Assembly (NCBI RefSeq): GCF_019578655.1
Contig: NC_063265.1
Span: 11,442,501-11,506,500, forward strand
Origin: Ricinus communis
Lineage: Eukaryota; Streptophyta; Magnoliopsida; Malpighiales; Euphorbiaceae
Reading direction: 5' to 3'
DNA length: 64,000 nt
This document shows, piece after piece, positions 36,201-47,691 of the stretch (the first letter of the stretch is position 1; every line of letters starts with the position of its first letter). Both the position numbers and the translations under genes were made by a program. The notes beneath the pieces were generated by a model that saw only the letters and a program-made list of their open reading frames with translations, was not told the origin of the DNA and made no database searches.

Positions 36201-38805
36201 TGAACCTTATTATGGTACTGTTTCCAGCACCAGTACTGGCACCATTTATTACTTTCTTCCAAAGAATTATACTTCCCAAGTTTCTTTTAAGAAAGATATT
36301 GCTTATTTATTGCTTTAGACTTTTCAGACTGGTTCCTCCAAGTTACAACAATTCTTTGATTTACAGGGTGAACAGTATAAGTTATTTTGGCCTGATCAAC
36401 CAGAGTTTGTGAGAATGGCTGCGAGGTTTGGAGCCACAATTGTACCATTTGGATCTGTAGGAGAAGATGATATAGCAGAAGTGAGTATTTTGCACTTTCT
36501 GTCAGGCAGCAATTTTCTTTTTTCAATACTGGAGCCTAATCCTGATGGTAGAGATGTTTTTGTATATGAGAATTTGCTAATTGCTAAAGCTTCCACTGTA
36601 TGATCCTTCTTTCTTTTCTTTTTTCTCCTTCAAATCTTTGTCAGCAAGAGCTTGAAAAGTTATAATGATTAAATTTACATTAAAAAACACTTTCTTATTT
36701 GTCTCTAATATACTTGTAAGTTCAACATTATTTAACCAAGTCATTATGTCAAATTGATTATTGGTTTCATAACTTTATCACTTTTAATGATAACTGTTCC
36801 ACCAAAGAAATAGTTACTAAAATTCTTTCCTACTGATGTGGCCATCAGGCCACTATCCATTGCATGTGATCAAAGAAATAGTTCCTGACTGGACTGGATA
36901 TTTAGTGTCAAATATGGTAGAAAGTATACAAGGTATATTTCTTATTTCATGTAATGGATTGTGGAGTATATAGGATTAAGAGTCTGGATGATTTAGGTGT
37001 ATTAAGTTTCTTAATAGATCTCCTTACCCTGTTCACATACGGTTTCTTCCCTCCCCTCTAAAGAATACTATGAAGTATGAAATTTTTCTCTTGTGCTTTT
37101 TCTGTACTTCAGTCGGTAAATATTCTTAGGCTTGTAACAATTTGATGCTGTTTCCTGGATGTGGCAGTTGGCTCTTGACTACAATGATCTAATGAAAATC
37201 CCTGTGCTTAATGACTACATAAGAGAGTCCACCCGCAGCGCTATAAGAATCAGGTACTTCCCCTCAATTTAATTACTGACGCTTGCTAGCTGCAGATAAA
37301 CTAAGCCAACCCTATTTTTGAAAAATCTCAGGGTTTGCTTATTTGTGAAACTAGTTATTCACCAGCGTGTTGTGTGGAATCAAAACTGATTTGCATTTAC
37401 TTTTGAAATATAATTAGAATAGTCTGAAATAGTTAGACATTCCCGTTAAGAATAATTTGTAGCTTATTCAAATAAAACATAAAAGAAAAGAATTATAGGT
37501 TTGTAATCATTCTTTTGTTAGGTAACTCAAAAGACGAAGTTTAAATATGAATGTTTTAAGGGGGAAATCCATAAATTTACACTTCAACTAGATTTTTGGC
37601 CCAATTATTATGCGTGCGAGCCCAACACTGCACAAGGCTCTTTACAAGTCCAAAGAAGAAGATTTCTTTATAAACTAAAGTCTTTCACTTTAAAGCTTTT
37701 TAAAATACAATACATATATCTAACATCATTCACCTTTGAAATTGCACATTTTAAGTAGAAGAAAAAAATAATAAATCAAATACTTGCACATCACAATATG
37801 TTAAAAGTTGAGAGAGTTATGTGTGCTATGGATATTATTAAAATTAGTTTTGTAATTAATAAAAGCATCACCAGATATGCCTCTGACTAAACAATGAAGA
37901 GTAAATTGAAGCTTCTCATAAGAAAGTGGTATGCATGAAACCAAAATGTTTCAATCTATGCAAAGGCCTCCCTTTTTATACCATTGGCCACAACTTAATA
38001 AATAAAACAGAGAGTTCAAATGGAACAAATAGGATTAAGTTGATATATTAAAACTATATATCTAAAAGATAAAAAGAAGTTAACGTATTTAATTGAAGAT
38101 AAAGTGTCCATATAGAAAACCGAAGTTATTTTAGGTTTAGGTCTTTTCAATTGAATGGAAAAAGACAAAAGGGTAAAATGGAAGTAGAGGAGACTAAAAA
38201 GATAAATAGAATATTAGAGGAATTTAATTAAAAATATATAATAAGTATAGAAATAGAAGATGGAAGAATCTGATTAAAGATAATGCCACACGTCAATGAT
38301 ATAGATTTTCACTCTAAATTCTAGAATATGCCACTTGGCAACTCTTTGTGAATTCTAATTTGAGAACCCAGCTCAATTTCTACTCATCTAGAATATGTTA
38401 TTAATAAACAGCTCAATTCTTAGATGAGTAGAAATTGAGCCAGATTTTTTCTTAATAGATTAAAATGTAAAGTCTGTGTTGACAAAAAAATGACATGATT
38501 ATAGGGATCCGAGTCAAGGCGAAGTTGGCAACCAAGAACTGTTTATCCCAGGGCTTTTGCCTAAGGTACCTGGCCGCTTTTACTTTCTGTTCGGGAAGCC
38601 CATAGAAACAAAGGGGAAGGAAGAGCTGCTGAAAGACAAAGGTTATGCAAATGAACTTTATTTGCAGGTAAAATCTGAAGTTAAACGCAATATGGACTAC
38701 TTGTTAAAGAAGAGAGAGACAGACCCTTATAGGAGTATTATTGATAGAACACTATATCGTGCATTATATTCTCCTTTAAATGAAGTTCCAGCATTTGATC
38801 CTTGA
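30204..38805 (+). CDS. PES: phytyl ester synthase-type esterase/acyltransferase, chloroplastic (PES1/PES2 family), two frameshifts
   Basis: Exons: 30204-30660, 30872-30923, 31621-31676, 31991-32149, 32257-32361, 32628-32734, 33391-33512, 33628-33735, 34786-34917, 35389-35755, 36367-36480, 37168-37253, 38505-38805; about 722 aa when frames are read through. A Ser-rich, transit-like N-terminus is followed by an alpha/beta-hydrolase domain with the GxSxG nucleophile motif (GDSFGG, exon 4), then a DGAT2-like acyltransferase domain (GYHMLMGLEL; VPFGSVGEDDI). PES proteins sit in plastoglobules and esterify phytol from chlorophyll breakdown, and diacylglycerol, during senescence or nitrogen lack. 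Exon 8 is one base short near 33674-33679 (A run) and exon 9 two bases short near 34833-34838; homologous text resumes at once in the next frame, with no other lesions. The usual GG after YP is a single G (about 35730). MASVVSF is chosen as start; an in-frame upstream codon at 30141 is not ATG. Confidence 0.9.
38371..38440. repeat. perfect 19-bp inverted repeat in the last PES intron
   Basis: GCTCAATTTCTACTCATCT (38371-38389) and its exact reverse complement (38422-38440) flank a 32-nt AT-rich loop. It lies about 65 bp before the last exon, in the longest AT-rich intron (37254-38504). It could be a MITE remnant or simply a transcript hairpin. Confidence 0.85.
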
Positions 38806-39112
38806 AAATAGTTAGACAGTACAACAGTTGGTCTTAAAACTTCTACAACCATCCCTTCACCTGAAAGTGAGTTCTGTACAAATTCAAGTATATATAATGA
38901 AAACTATGGTGGTTTTATCAGGTTATCTTTTGTTGCATGACTATAAATATTATTCTGATAGTTGAGACTTATATTGGATTGCCATTCCTGCTAAAATTTC
39001 ACTTTCCAGAAACCATATGTTAGATTAGTATTAACCCTATAGTGCATGTCACTCGACTGCATAATGAATTGGAAACTTGCTTCTGGAATTGGTCATGACT
39101 TAGAAAGAGTAT

Positions 39113-39280
39113 CCAATTCTTAACATGGAGTTTGGAGTCAAATTGACTGTCTTTCCAATTCTTAACATGGAGTTTGGAGTCAAGTTGACTGTCTTTCCAA
39201 TTCTTAACATGGATTTTGGAGTCAAGTTGACTGTCTTTCCAATTCTTAACATGGAGTTTGGAGTCAAGTTGACTATCTTT
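39113..39280. repeat. 42-bp minisatellite, four units
   Basis: Four consecutive 42-bp units starting CCAATTCTTAACATGGAG and ending TTGACTGTCTTT, differing at one or two bases each (CAAATTG/CAAGTTG, GGAGTT/GGATTT, ACTGTC/ACTATC). It lies about 310 bp downstream of the PES stop codon, beyond the likely 3' UTR. The period is a multiple of 3, so frames stay open through it, but no coding signal exists. Confidence 0.95.
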
Positions 39281-39880
39281 CATGAAGTGGGGCGAATCAA
39301 AGTCATCCATTTCATTGGAAGGCATAAAAGATGGTAACCTGGAGAAATGATGCACATACATATAGGAAAAAAACATTATAATTCATCACTGAATAGGTCA
39401 TATATCAGAATTTTTTTTTGATATATGAAGCCTTGAATATTTCTTGTAAGAAGCTTAAAAAACTTCAGCTTTCTTCTGGTCTCTTACTTTTCTTCTATGA
39501 AGTAGATGAACGGCTAGCAATAATTATTTGTATGTCTATAGCTCCAAGGTAGATCATATAGTACTGTGCTTTCAGGTTTGGGGATAGAACGCCGGATATG
39601 TTAGCTGTTGTCAATTGTTGTCGCTGTGAAAGAAATTTGGCTTAGAGTTATTTGTTTGTTTAACTTTCATTTTGGTCGGTTCAAAGAGGAAAAAGGAGGA
39701 AACAAAACAAGGTTTAAACAGCTAATCATTTACATTATAAGGCAAACGCTTGACATGTGGGCTGTTCTCCCAATGGCTTATACAGAATCATAGCTTGGCA
39801 ACACATGTTTTTTTGCCTCTAAAAAGCGTTTTCTGCGGAGGCTAATAGTAAATGCAGTCATGCACTACAGAGAGAGCAAG

Positions 39881-39884
<4 letters not shown>

Positions 39885-39923
<39 letters not shown>
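39885..39923. repeat. (AG)n microsatellite
   Basis: About 19 AG repeats, roughly 780 bp upstream of the next gene's ATG. Such tracts are common in plant leaders and promoters; no further function is visible. Confidence 0.95.
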
Positions 39924-39926
<3 letters not shown>

Positions 39927-40703
39927 TACTGCATAGCCACAATTTTTGTCCCATTTCTTCTTCTTTTACAAAACTGATGTTGCCTTGCTGAGAGCATGAT
40001 GAGGCAATCAGTATATTCTTCAGATGGATATTAAAATTGATTTTCTACTTTTCTTAAGCATTCAGAGTTTATTGCAAGTTGGAGAAAATGGGGAAAATGA
40101 TTTTCTGTTAAAGCCAGGAGGGAGCCTAGAGCATGGTACTTCATTGGTGCTGCAAGTAATGGCGAGGTCATAATCTAGAAATAAGAACATGATTCTCTAA
40201 CTTTTAGGTAGAGGTTAAAAGGTTTCAAGATTTGGTTGTGGAAAGAATAGGAAGCTTAACTTTCTGATAGGAACTAGTTAAAACAACATTTCCATAGAAA
40301 TGCTAGAAGAGTGGAATCTCCTGTTAATTCCTTGCCTTGCTATATCAAAAATGGTTTACTTTCAACTTCTCTCTCAGGTAGTGATGATTGATTCTCTTGC
40401 CTGTCATTTTCTCCTTTTGTACCCATCTGGTGGGAAAGTCACTATATATTCTGCACATTTGATCTAGAAAAATGAGTTTATGAACTCAAGGGAATCCGTG
40501 AAAAATCATAATCCATTAACATATAGAATAGGATTCTGCGGATAGAAAAGCAGCGTTGGATCCTTTTATGCGCAGTAGAATTGAGTCTTACATCACTAAC
40601 AATTCTTCTATATTAGAGCAATTAAGTATTAGCATCATTGATAAGCAAGAAAAGGAAGTGCTAGAGTGCATTGGAAGAGAGAGGCTCTAACACCAAACAA
40701 AGT

Positions 40704-41830
40704 GATGGCCGAGTATGATTTTCCATACACAGACTCTTCTGTCTACAATGCTTCGGGGCCTGATGATTGGAGCAGCACAAGCTATATATTGGATCATGTA
40801 TGCCGGCCAGTCATCATTGATGCTGAAGGGAGGAAAAGGCCAATTGTTTCCTATGGTCCACAGCAGAACTCAGATATCTATGTTACAAGAACTGAAACAA
40901 TTGTCAAAGAACATTTTCTTTCACCTTTGCCTCAGAACATAAGCATACTCCTTACACGTCACCTGAGGGTTATGGATATGCTGAAGAAAGGTGGCAGAAA
41001 CCTTCAGGTCCAGTTAACAGCCGCCTGAGAAGACTGATGAATCCCATACCAGAGTGCAAACTGAGGCTAGCAAACCCAGGTTTGACCCTTTCAGTCAAGC
41101 AAACTGGCGTAAGACCACTACATCCCCAGGCTTTTCTGGCAATACTGGTGGCCAGAGTAGTGAATTCAATGACTTAAGCAACCATGATTGGCAAAAATCT
41201 GGCGGTAATGCATACCAAAATGACAACTTTGATGACTTCTTCAGCAAGCATAGCAGCGCCATGGAGCCATCCAGGGTCGACCAAACCATAATACACGGAA
41301 TGGTGGATCACCCAATTCTACCTACTTCAAGGAACCTGTCAAACCTTCTCGCACTAGTGCTCCATATTTCCAGCATACAGAGAGACTGTTGGCATCAGGG
41401 AATCCACCCCAACGGAGCCAGCCATGATCACCCATGGCAGGTGGGTCAGGCCAAGTCCTAAAACATGGGCCTCACCACCTGACTACATCCTCTCAAAACC
41501 AACAAATGATATCAACACAGCCGTAGGGATTATGAAAGAAGCAGCCAAGCCTTCTTTCTCTCCTGCTCCAAACTCCAAACCAACAAATGACATCAGCAGA
41601 AGAGCTTTGGAGATTTTGGAAGAAGCTGTCAAGCGCCCTTGTTGTCTTCTGGCCCAAACTCCCGGTTTACTGAACCTGGCTTTACAGAAACCATTGACAG
41701 CATAGAAGCTGCATGGAGATATAATTTCAATATTCCATCCAGACCAGCCACAAAAGAAGATAATTGTAAAACAACCAGGAAAACCAGGAACGGAGAGCTT
41801 AACCCCTTTCCACCTACTCTTTGGTCTTAA
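40704..41830 (+). pseudogene. uncharacterised plant protein gene, single exon, about five 1-base frameshifts
   Basis: Starts MAEYDFPYTDSSVYNASG and shows the block LDHVCRPVIIDAEGRKRPI, then YVTRTETIVK. Later blocks lie in other frames: EGYGYAEERWQKP, VQTEASKPRFDP, NGGSPNSTYFKEPVKPSR, PKTWASPPDYILSKPTNDI, and PTNDI again followed by RRALEILEEAVKRP. Switches lie near 40937, 41024, 41280, 41426 and 41640; each is explained by one missing base, after which coherent sequence resumes to the stop at 41830. The product would be a hydrophilic, Pro/Ser/Asn-rich, probably disordered protein of about 375 aa with a repeated PTNDI...EA.KP motif. I recognise the pattern from unnamed dicot proteins but know no function. 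It may be a pseudogene or an intact gene hit by deletion-type sequence errors; the absence of nonsense substitutions favours the latter. Confidence 0.65.
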
Positions 41831-42521
41831 GAATGCTGGTTTGTGACAGTATTGATACTTCTAAAAGGAGTTCTATTTGCCCGTAGCTCTCTTTGATACC
41901 GGAGGAAGCTGCAAGGAAGTATGGTGGAACAAGAGTTTCACATCCAAATCTAGAGAGAACTGGACCAGCAAAATGCTTCCTGAGAAGAATTTTACAGAGT
42001 TACTTTTCTTTTATATGTTCTCATATCTGGATGTAGCATTGCTGCTTACTTAAAAAGTATATATTTTTCTGATCTTAGTGCTTAAGCAATAATTCCTGTC
42101 TTTTTATAAGCAATTTCGTTATATTAATAGAAAAGTCCTGCTTTGCTTAATGATTCCTATCTTTCTTTATTACTTCCTTATACATGTCTTATAACTCTGG
42201 TTTGATATTCAGTAATCAATAATTCTAATCTGCTAGAAAAGTAAACCAGAAGATATTCTTTCTACCGGGGTCATTTTATTCTTTCCACATTTCATTGCTA
42301 TTGAGTATTGATCCATAGAACTTATGCTCAATTTTCCAGGTTCTTACAGAATGAATTCCTGCAGTAACTTTCAACTAATTTGGCAAAGAGAAGTACCGTT
42401 AATACTTAATATACCAAAAGAAATAGAGCGCTTAAACCATGAATTGGATCATAAGTAAACTGCTCGCTTTACATCTCAAACAAATAAATTGGATGTGAAA
42501 CTGCTAGTCTATAATGTCTGC
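41831..42521. other. intergenic, convergent gene ends
   Basis: Separates the plus-strand uncharacterised gene from the minus-strand NLR. It holds the likely 3' flanks of both and no recognisable element. Confidence 0.5.
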
Positions 42522-45500
42522 TTATTGCTCAAATAAATGGCTGTACTCCATTAAATTACCAAAACCATTTTCTGATATTTCTTGATGAATTAAATAATCA
42601 TAATTGCAAAGGAAAAATGCATCCCTTCCTACCCTGTACATCTCCACATCCACGTTGCTGCAATTTCGGTGCCAGAAAGACGCATTTTCCTCAGTTTCTT
42701 CACTATTCAGTTCTGTCTCCTCATTCTCCTGGTCATACACCAGATGGATGCGAATATTTTTTGCCTGATAACCAGTTGACATGACCGCTGAAACATTCAG
42801 TTGATCCCCACCTTCCAGCAGATCTTCTAACTTCCAGTGGCTTAACCATAACATACTCTTTTCTGGTTCAGGAATTCCATAAAATATTGGGCTATAGGTC
42901 CACTTTAGATCCTTGGTTTTATTCCAGATCTTAATGTAATGATGATCAGTCAATCCATTTCTTACATCATTGCATGTATAAACAATGCATATATTTAAGC
43001 CACAGACCTTTCGAACATGAGATGGGGGCATGGTAAAGATATCAATGGCCCCTCATTTTGAGGGTTGTACCAGCCTGGAACCTCACTTCCAGGAAGAAAA
43101 ATGCTACATATGCCACATTCATGTAAAACCTGTGCCATCGGAATCATGATTTACCAACTGTATAAAGATAACGAGTTTATGTAAAGAATAATTCAAAGGA
43201 AAAATGACTCAGATAAGAAGAGGGTGTCAAAGAGTACCTTAGAGGAGTGATTCTTGACGTCATCGTCATCACACTAAACATTTCGACTTTAATGGTTTCC
43301 ACAGGTCCCAAGTTAAACAAACCCAACATATTGGCCATTTCCTTGTCGTGGTTGTTTATTGGTTCTAGCTTGAAGAAGCCTTGAACCTCAACTAATTGTT
43401 CGCAGTCGGCAAGGTTCAACCTCAATGATGTCATCAAGTTCGGTAGATTTGCAATTCTTTCTAATGATGTGCAATTTTCTGCATTCAATTCCTTAAACTC
43501 GCTGGAAGTTCAGAAAGTGATTGGAGACTTCTGCAGTTATCCAGTACAAGGGACTCAAGTTTAGTGAGGCCGCTGATGGTTTTGGGTAGGCAAGAAATTG
43601 AGTTTCCACTTAAATTTAAGCATTTCAAGGACGAGACAACTGAGGTCGACAGTATCATCTGATAGATCGCAATCTGCAAGACTTAGATGATCTAAGGAGC
43701 AAGGTAGAAAAGTCAATGCTAAGGAGGAGTCCATGCCTTGCCTCCGTGATAACCATGACCAGAAGGTTAACTGCGCGATTTGGCTGTATAATGTTTGAAA
43801 CCATCCATATGAAGCACCTTCAGAGATTCCATTTTTCTAAGTTCACTGGACAGCTTATCTAGTTCTGAGCAACCGGAAAGAATAAGTTTCTCTAGTGATC
43901 TCAACAAGACTATTTTTCTTGGAAGCTTCCTGAGCCTTTTGCAATCTTTCAAGTTTAAGAGGACAAGTTTCTCAAGGTTTTCAATAGATTTATGAACCTC
44001 AACCAAATTTATGCAACTTTTCAGCTTCAGTCTTTCAAGATTAGGCAGCCCTGAGAGGTCAGGGGTGCTGACAAGACCATAGGAATGGCTAAAATCAAGG
44101 ATTTTCAATTGTTTAAGACCCTGTTCAAAATCAAATCTAGTCATTTTAATATGGAGACCCAACATCTTAAAGACACAGAGAGAGAGTAAGATCATACCCT
44201 GGCTCCAATCCAAGCATGTTTTAGATTGCTATAACGCATGTCAAGAACCACAAGATTCTCCAAGCATAATTTCAATGGAATAGATTTCACAGGGAACCCA
44301 TGCCAACACAGCCATATTAAATTTCTAGGAAAATGCTCATATCTTCCATCAAGTTTTACATAATTGAGCTGGAGCAGCTTTAATTGTCGCATCTTTGCAA
44401 ATGCCTTTGTTTCAAAAACTACTTCATTTGACATGGGAAATGGAGGTATCAGGCCCACCTCTGCTGGTTGCCAGGAGAAGAAGCCAAGACGACTCCGTTT
44501 CTCCCTGTATTTGGAAATCAAGTCTTCATAATGTTGCCGTTTTGCACAATTAATACAAGAAATCGAATGCTGCTGCTCTTGCATAATTATTTGCAGATCG
44601 AGTGAGGCCTCTAATTGCTTCTGTGCCCTGCTTTGAAAATGAGAATGAAAGAATAAGGAGAAGTAAGAAAAAGATAATCAGTATCAGAATGGTAGACTAG
44701 CACAGAGACATAAAAATATGCACAACAAGTATTTACATACAATATTTTCTATAAGACAGTCAATGTGTCCTCGTGATGCCATAGTCGGCTACGTGATCCT
44801 GGATGCTCAGGTGATTCTTGACGAACAATTTCTCCCCATGTCTCTAAGCAAAGGATGCATCATTAGTTTGTTGTCCTTGTTGATAGTAACAAGATGTCGA
44901 TCAATGAGATTCTGAATTCCAACTTTTGCATACAACTCGCAGCCGTCCAGAACTTTAACTACATAATCTTTATCTCTTCCAGTGAAGAAACAAGCTATGT
45001 GAAGAAATAAGTTTTTGTATTTATCATCCTGTAAAGAATCATAGCTTATTTGGAGGCTCTTCTGAATTTTGGGATGAGGAATTGCTTTTAACTTCTCTAA
45101 TTCGCTTTCCCATTCATCTGCCATTTTGTCAGATAGATAAGAACCCAAAACTTCAAGAGCTAATGGAACCCCACAACAGTGCTTTACTACACTCTCCGAA
45201 TGCTCTTTGTAGCCTTCAATAGGATGATTTTGTCGAAAGGCGTGCCAACTGAAGAGCTGAAGTGACTCGTTATCATCCAGTTCCTTAACTCTGAACTTCT
45301 TCTGAGTGTCATGCGGATTAAGAAGACGCTCATGTCTGGTTGTCACAATAATCTTACTTCCCTGAAAAGCGAATTCCACGCCCAATAAATGCATTCAATT
45401 GGTCCAGTTCATCCACATCGTCAAGAACAATAAGAACTCTTTTGCAGCTTATCACATCTATGACCTTAATGCTTCCTTCATCCACACTATCTATTTTGTT

Positions 45501-46585
45501 CTCCTTTCCATTTCGAAACTTTTCAACAAGTTGTTTTTGCAAGAAAATCAAACCATTAGGTTCCTTTGAAGCTTTCCTAACATTTGCAAGAAAGCAGCTG
45601 CCTTTAAACCTATCTAAATTTAGGTTATAAACAGTCTTGGCTATGGTTGTCTTCCCAACACCACCAATACCATAGATTATTGCTATGCCAGGATCAGTAG
45701 ACCCATTCTGTAACCACAAGTTAATATCTTTCACACGAGAATCTATTCCAACTAAAAAGGACGGAACATGCATCGATACCGATTCATTCAGCCTGTTCTC
45801 AACCAGTTTGACAATATCTTGGATAAATTCTGCCTCATGCCTACAAATCAAAATCAAAACAGAAAACAAAGCATAGAAAGATTGCATCAGTCCATATACT
45901 TCATTATTCATCCATCTTTTTTTAAAAAAGAAGTAGAATAAATTGGAAACTCAGTAGAAGGAATTCAATAAATCCATAAATAATGAATCTCCAGAAGTCA
46001 TCGTCTAATAATTTCTTATTCCAGTTCATATCATTATTCAACTTCCCAAATCTCATCTACTTTAGAAACCATGTTGTTGGATTTTGTACTTTATCAGGAG
46101 ATCAATTTGGAAAATTACCTCTGTTGCAAGTCCATCCCACTCAAATCTGTAATCTCTCTAAGCACTGCCCTCCATCTCTGCACCTTTTCCATCTCCTCCA
46201 TCTCTTCATGTATAGCAAATGCTTTTGCGTAACTCCCAGACTGTTCCCAGACTTGGTTAGGATCTGCATCATAAAAAACTGGCATAACAATTAGTCCACC
46301 ATTTTTCCTTACTTCCATTATTTTTACAAGTTCTTCGAGGCACCATATTGAAGACGCGTAGTCTTTTGAGAACACAACTAAGCATAATTTCGACTGTTGC
46401 ATTGCCTTTTGAAATTCAGCATCAACAATCTCTCCTCTCTCCACTCCATAATCACCTCTGAATGTATGAATTCCTGAATGCTCCAAAGCTGCATAAAGGT
46501 GATCGCTAAAATTCTTCCCAGTATCATCACCACTAAAGCTTAGGAAGACACGATAGGTATAATCTGATGATCCCGAGGCAGTCAT
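42522..46585 (-). CDS. TIR-NBS-LRR immune receptor (TNL) with C-terminal C-JID-like domain; at least seven frameshifts
   Basis: Five minus-strand exons: 46585-46119 (TIR: RVFLSFSGDDTGKNFSDHLY, SSIWCLEEL with the conserved Glu), about 45840-44741 (NB-ARC: P-loop GIGGVGKTT, kinase-2 VLIVLDDVD, GSKIIVTTR, GVPLALEVLG, FLHIACFF, and MMHPLLRDMG in place of MHD), 44627-44198 (linker and first LRRs), 44120-43238 (LRRs, e.g. LPNLERLKLKSCINLVEVHK), 43129-42522 (post-LRR domain, FLPGSEVPGWYNPQNEG). TNLs are intracellular receptors whose TIR domains are NADases. Exon 1 is intact. Frame breaks lie near 45361, 44825, 44600, 43773, 43633, 43488 and 43035, probably another near 44748; each fits loss of 1 or 2 bases. 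It is a pseudogene as written, but deletion errors would explain all of it. Confidence 0.9.
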
Positions 46586-47191
46586 TCAGAAAACTTCTTC
46601 ACATAAACTTCCAAGAATAGTTCATACTAATCACTGTCAAAAAATAAACCCAAAGAGAAGTATTATGACAAAAAGAAAGAAATCCAATATGACAATCAAA
46701 ATTCGAGGCCATAACAAGTACTATAATACAGTTTAACACATCCAAACTCTAGTTAGTCTATAAAATTAAAAATGTTTGCCATGATCAATCAGATGTGACT
46801 AAAGCATCCAAATTATAATGATTCTGATTGTATTGCACAAGAAACAAAACAAAAGGAAATAATGAGTCTATGACTGAAAACAATGTATAATGATTGCAGA
46901 ACTGCTTGTCAGTTTGACACCTTTATTTTCCAGTAAAAATAAACTATGGCTAAGGATTTACACAAATGACAATTAGAAACTGTGCTGACAACTAAAACAA
47001 AATATAGAATTTTGAACTGTTTGTGAACAATAAATATAGAATTTTAAATTTAAAAAGCATTTCTGCCTTTACCTCTAATCCTCAAATTAAAGTTAGCTAA
47101 TTTAAGACAGCAGTTGGTTGAAACCCATGAACTGATTATGGAGATAATGAGGCAATAAGAATAAGGATCATATCTTTAGAAAACAAGAATT
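46586..47191. other. upstream region of the TNL gene
   Basis: AT-rich DNA directly 5' of the TNL start and bounded by the N gap. It presumably holds the TNL promoter; no discrete element was recognised. Confidence 0.4.
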
Positions 47192-47691
47192 NNNNNNNNN
47201 NNNNNNNNNNNNNNNNNNNNNNNNNNNNNNNNNNNNNNNNNNNNNNNNNNNNNNNNNNNNNNNNNNNNNNNNNNNNNNNNNNNNNNNNNNNNNNNNNNNN
47301 NNNNNNNNNNNNNNNNNNNNNNNNNNNNNNNNNNNNNNNNNNNNNNNNNNNNNNNNNNNNNNNNNNNNNNNNNNNNNNNNNNNNNNNNNNNNNNNNNNNN
47401 NNNNNNNNNNNNNNNNNNNNNNNNNNNNNNNNNNNNNNNNNNNNNNNNNNNNNNNNNNNNNNNNNNNNNNNNNNNNNNNNNNNNNNNNNNNNNNNNNNNN
47501 NNNNNNNNNNNNNNNNNNNNNNNNNNNNNNNNNNNNNNNNNNNNNNNNNNNNNNNNNNNNNNNNNNNNNNNNNNNNNNNNNNNNNNNNNNNNNNNNNNNN
47601 NNNNNNNNNNNNNNNNNNNNNNNNNNNNNNNNNNNNNNNNNNNNNNNNNNNNNNNNNNNNNNNNNNNNNNNNNNNNNNNNNNNNNNNNNNN
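47192..47691. other. assembly gap, exactly 500 N
   Basis: 500 consecutive N. The round number suggests a placeholder of unknown true size. Any ORF predicted through it is meaningless. Confidence 1.

Larger units (their letters stand above)
38806..40703. other. intergenic region after PES
   Basis: PES 3' UTR and flank, then a 42-bp tandem repeat (39113-39280), a GA microsatellite (39885-39923) and unassigned sequence. The ORFs across the tandem repeat on both strands are artefacts of its 42-bp (14-codon) period. No gene seen until the ATG at 40704. Confidence 0.6.

Noticed and set aside
39020..39376. Overlapping repeat-protein ORFs on both strands
   Set aside because: They are produced by the 42-bp tandem repeat, whose period is a multiple of three. 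No homology, and the minus-strand ORF is equally open.
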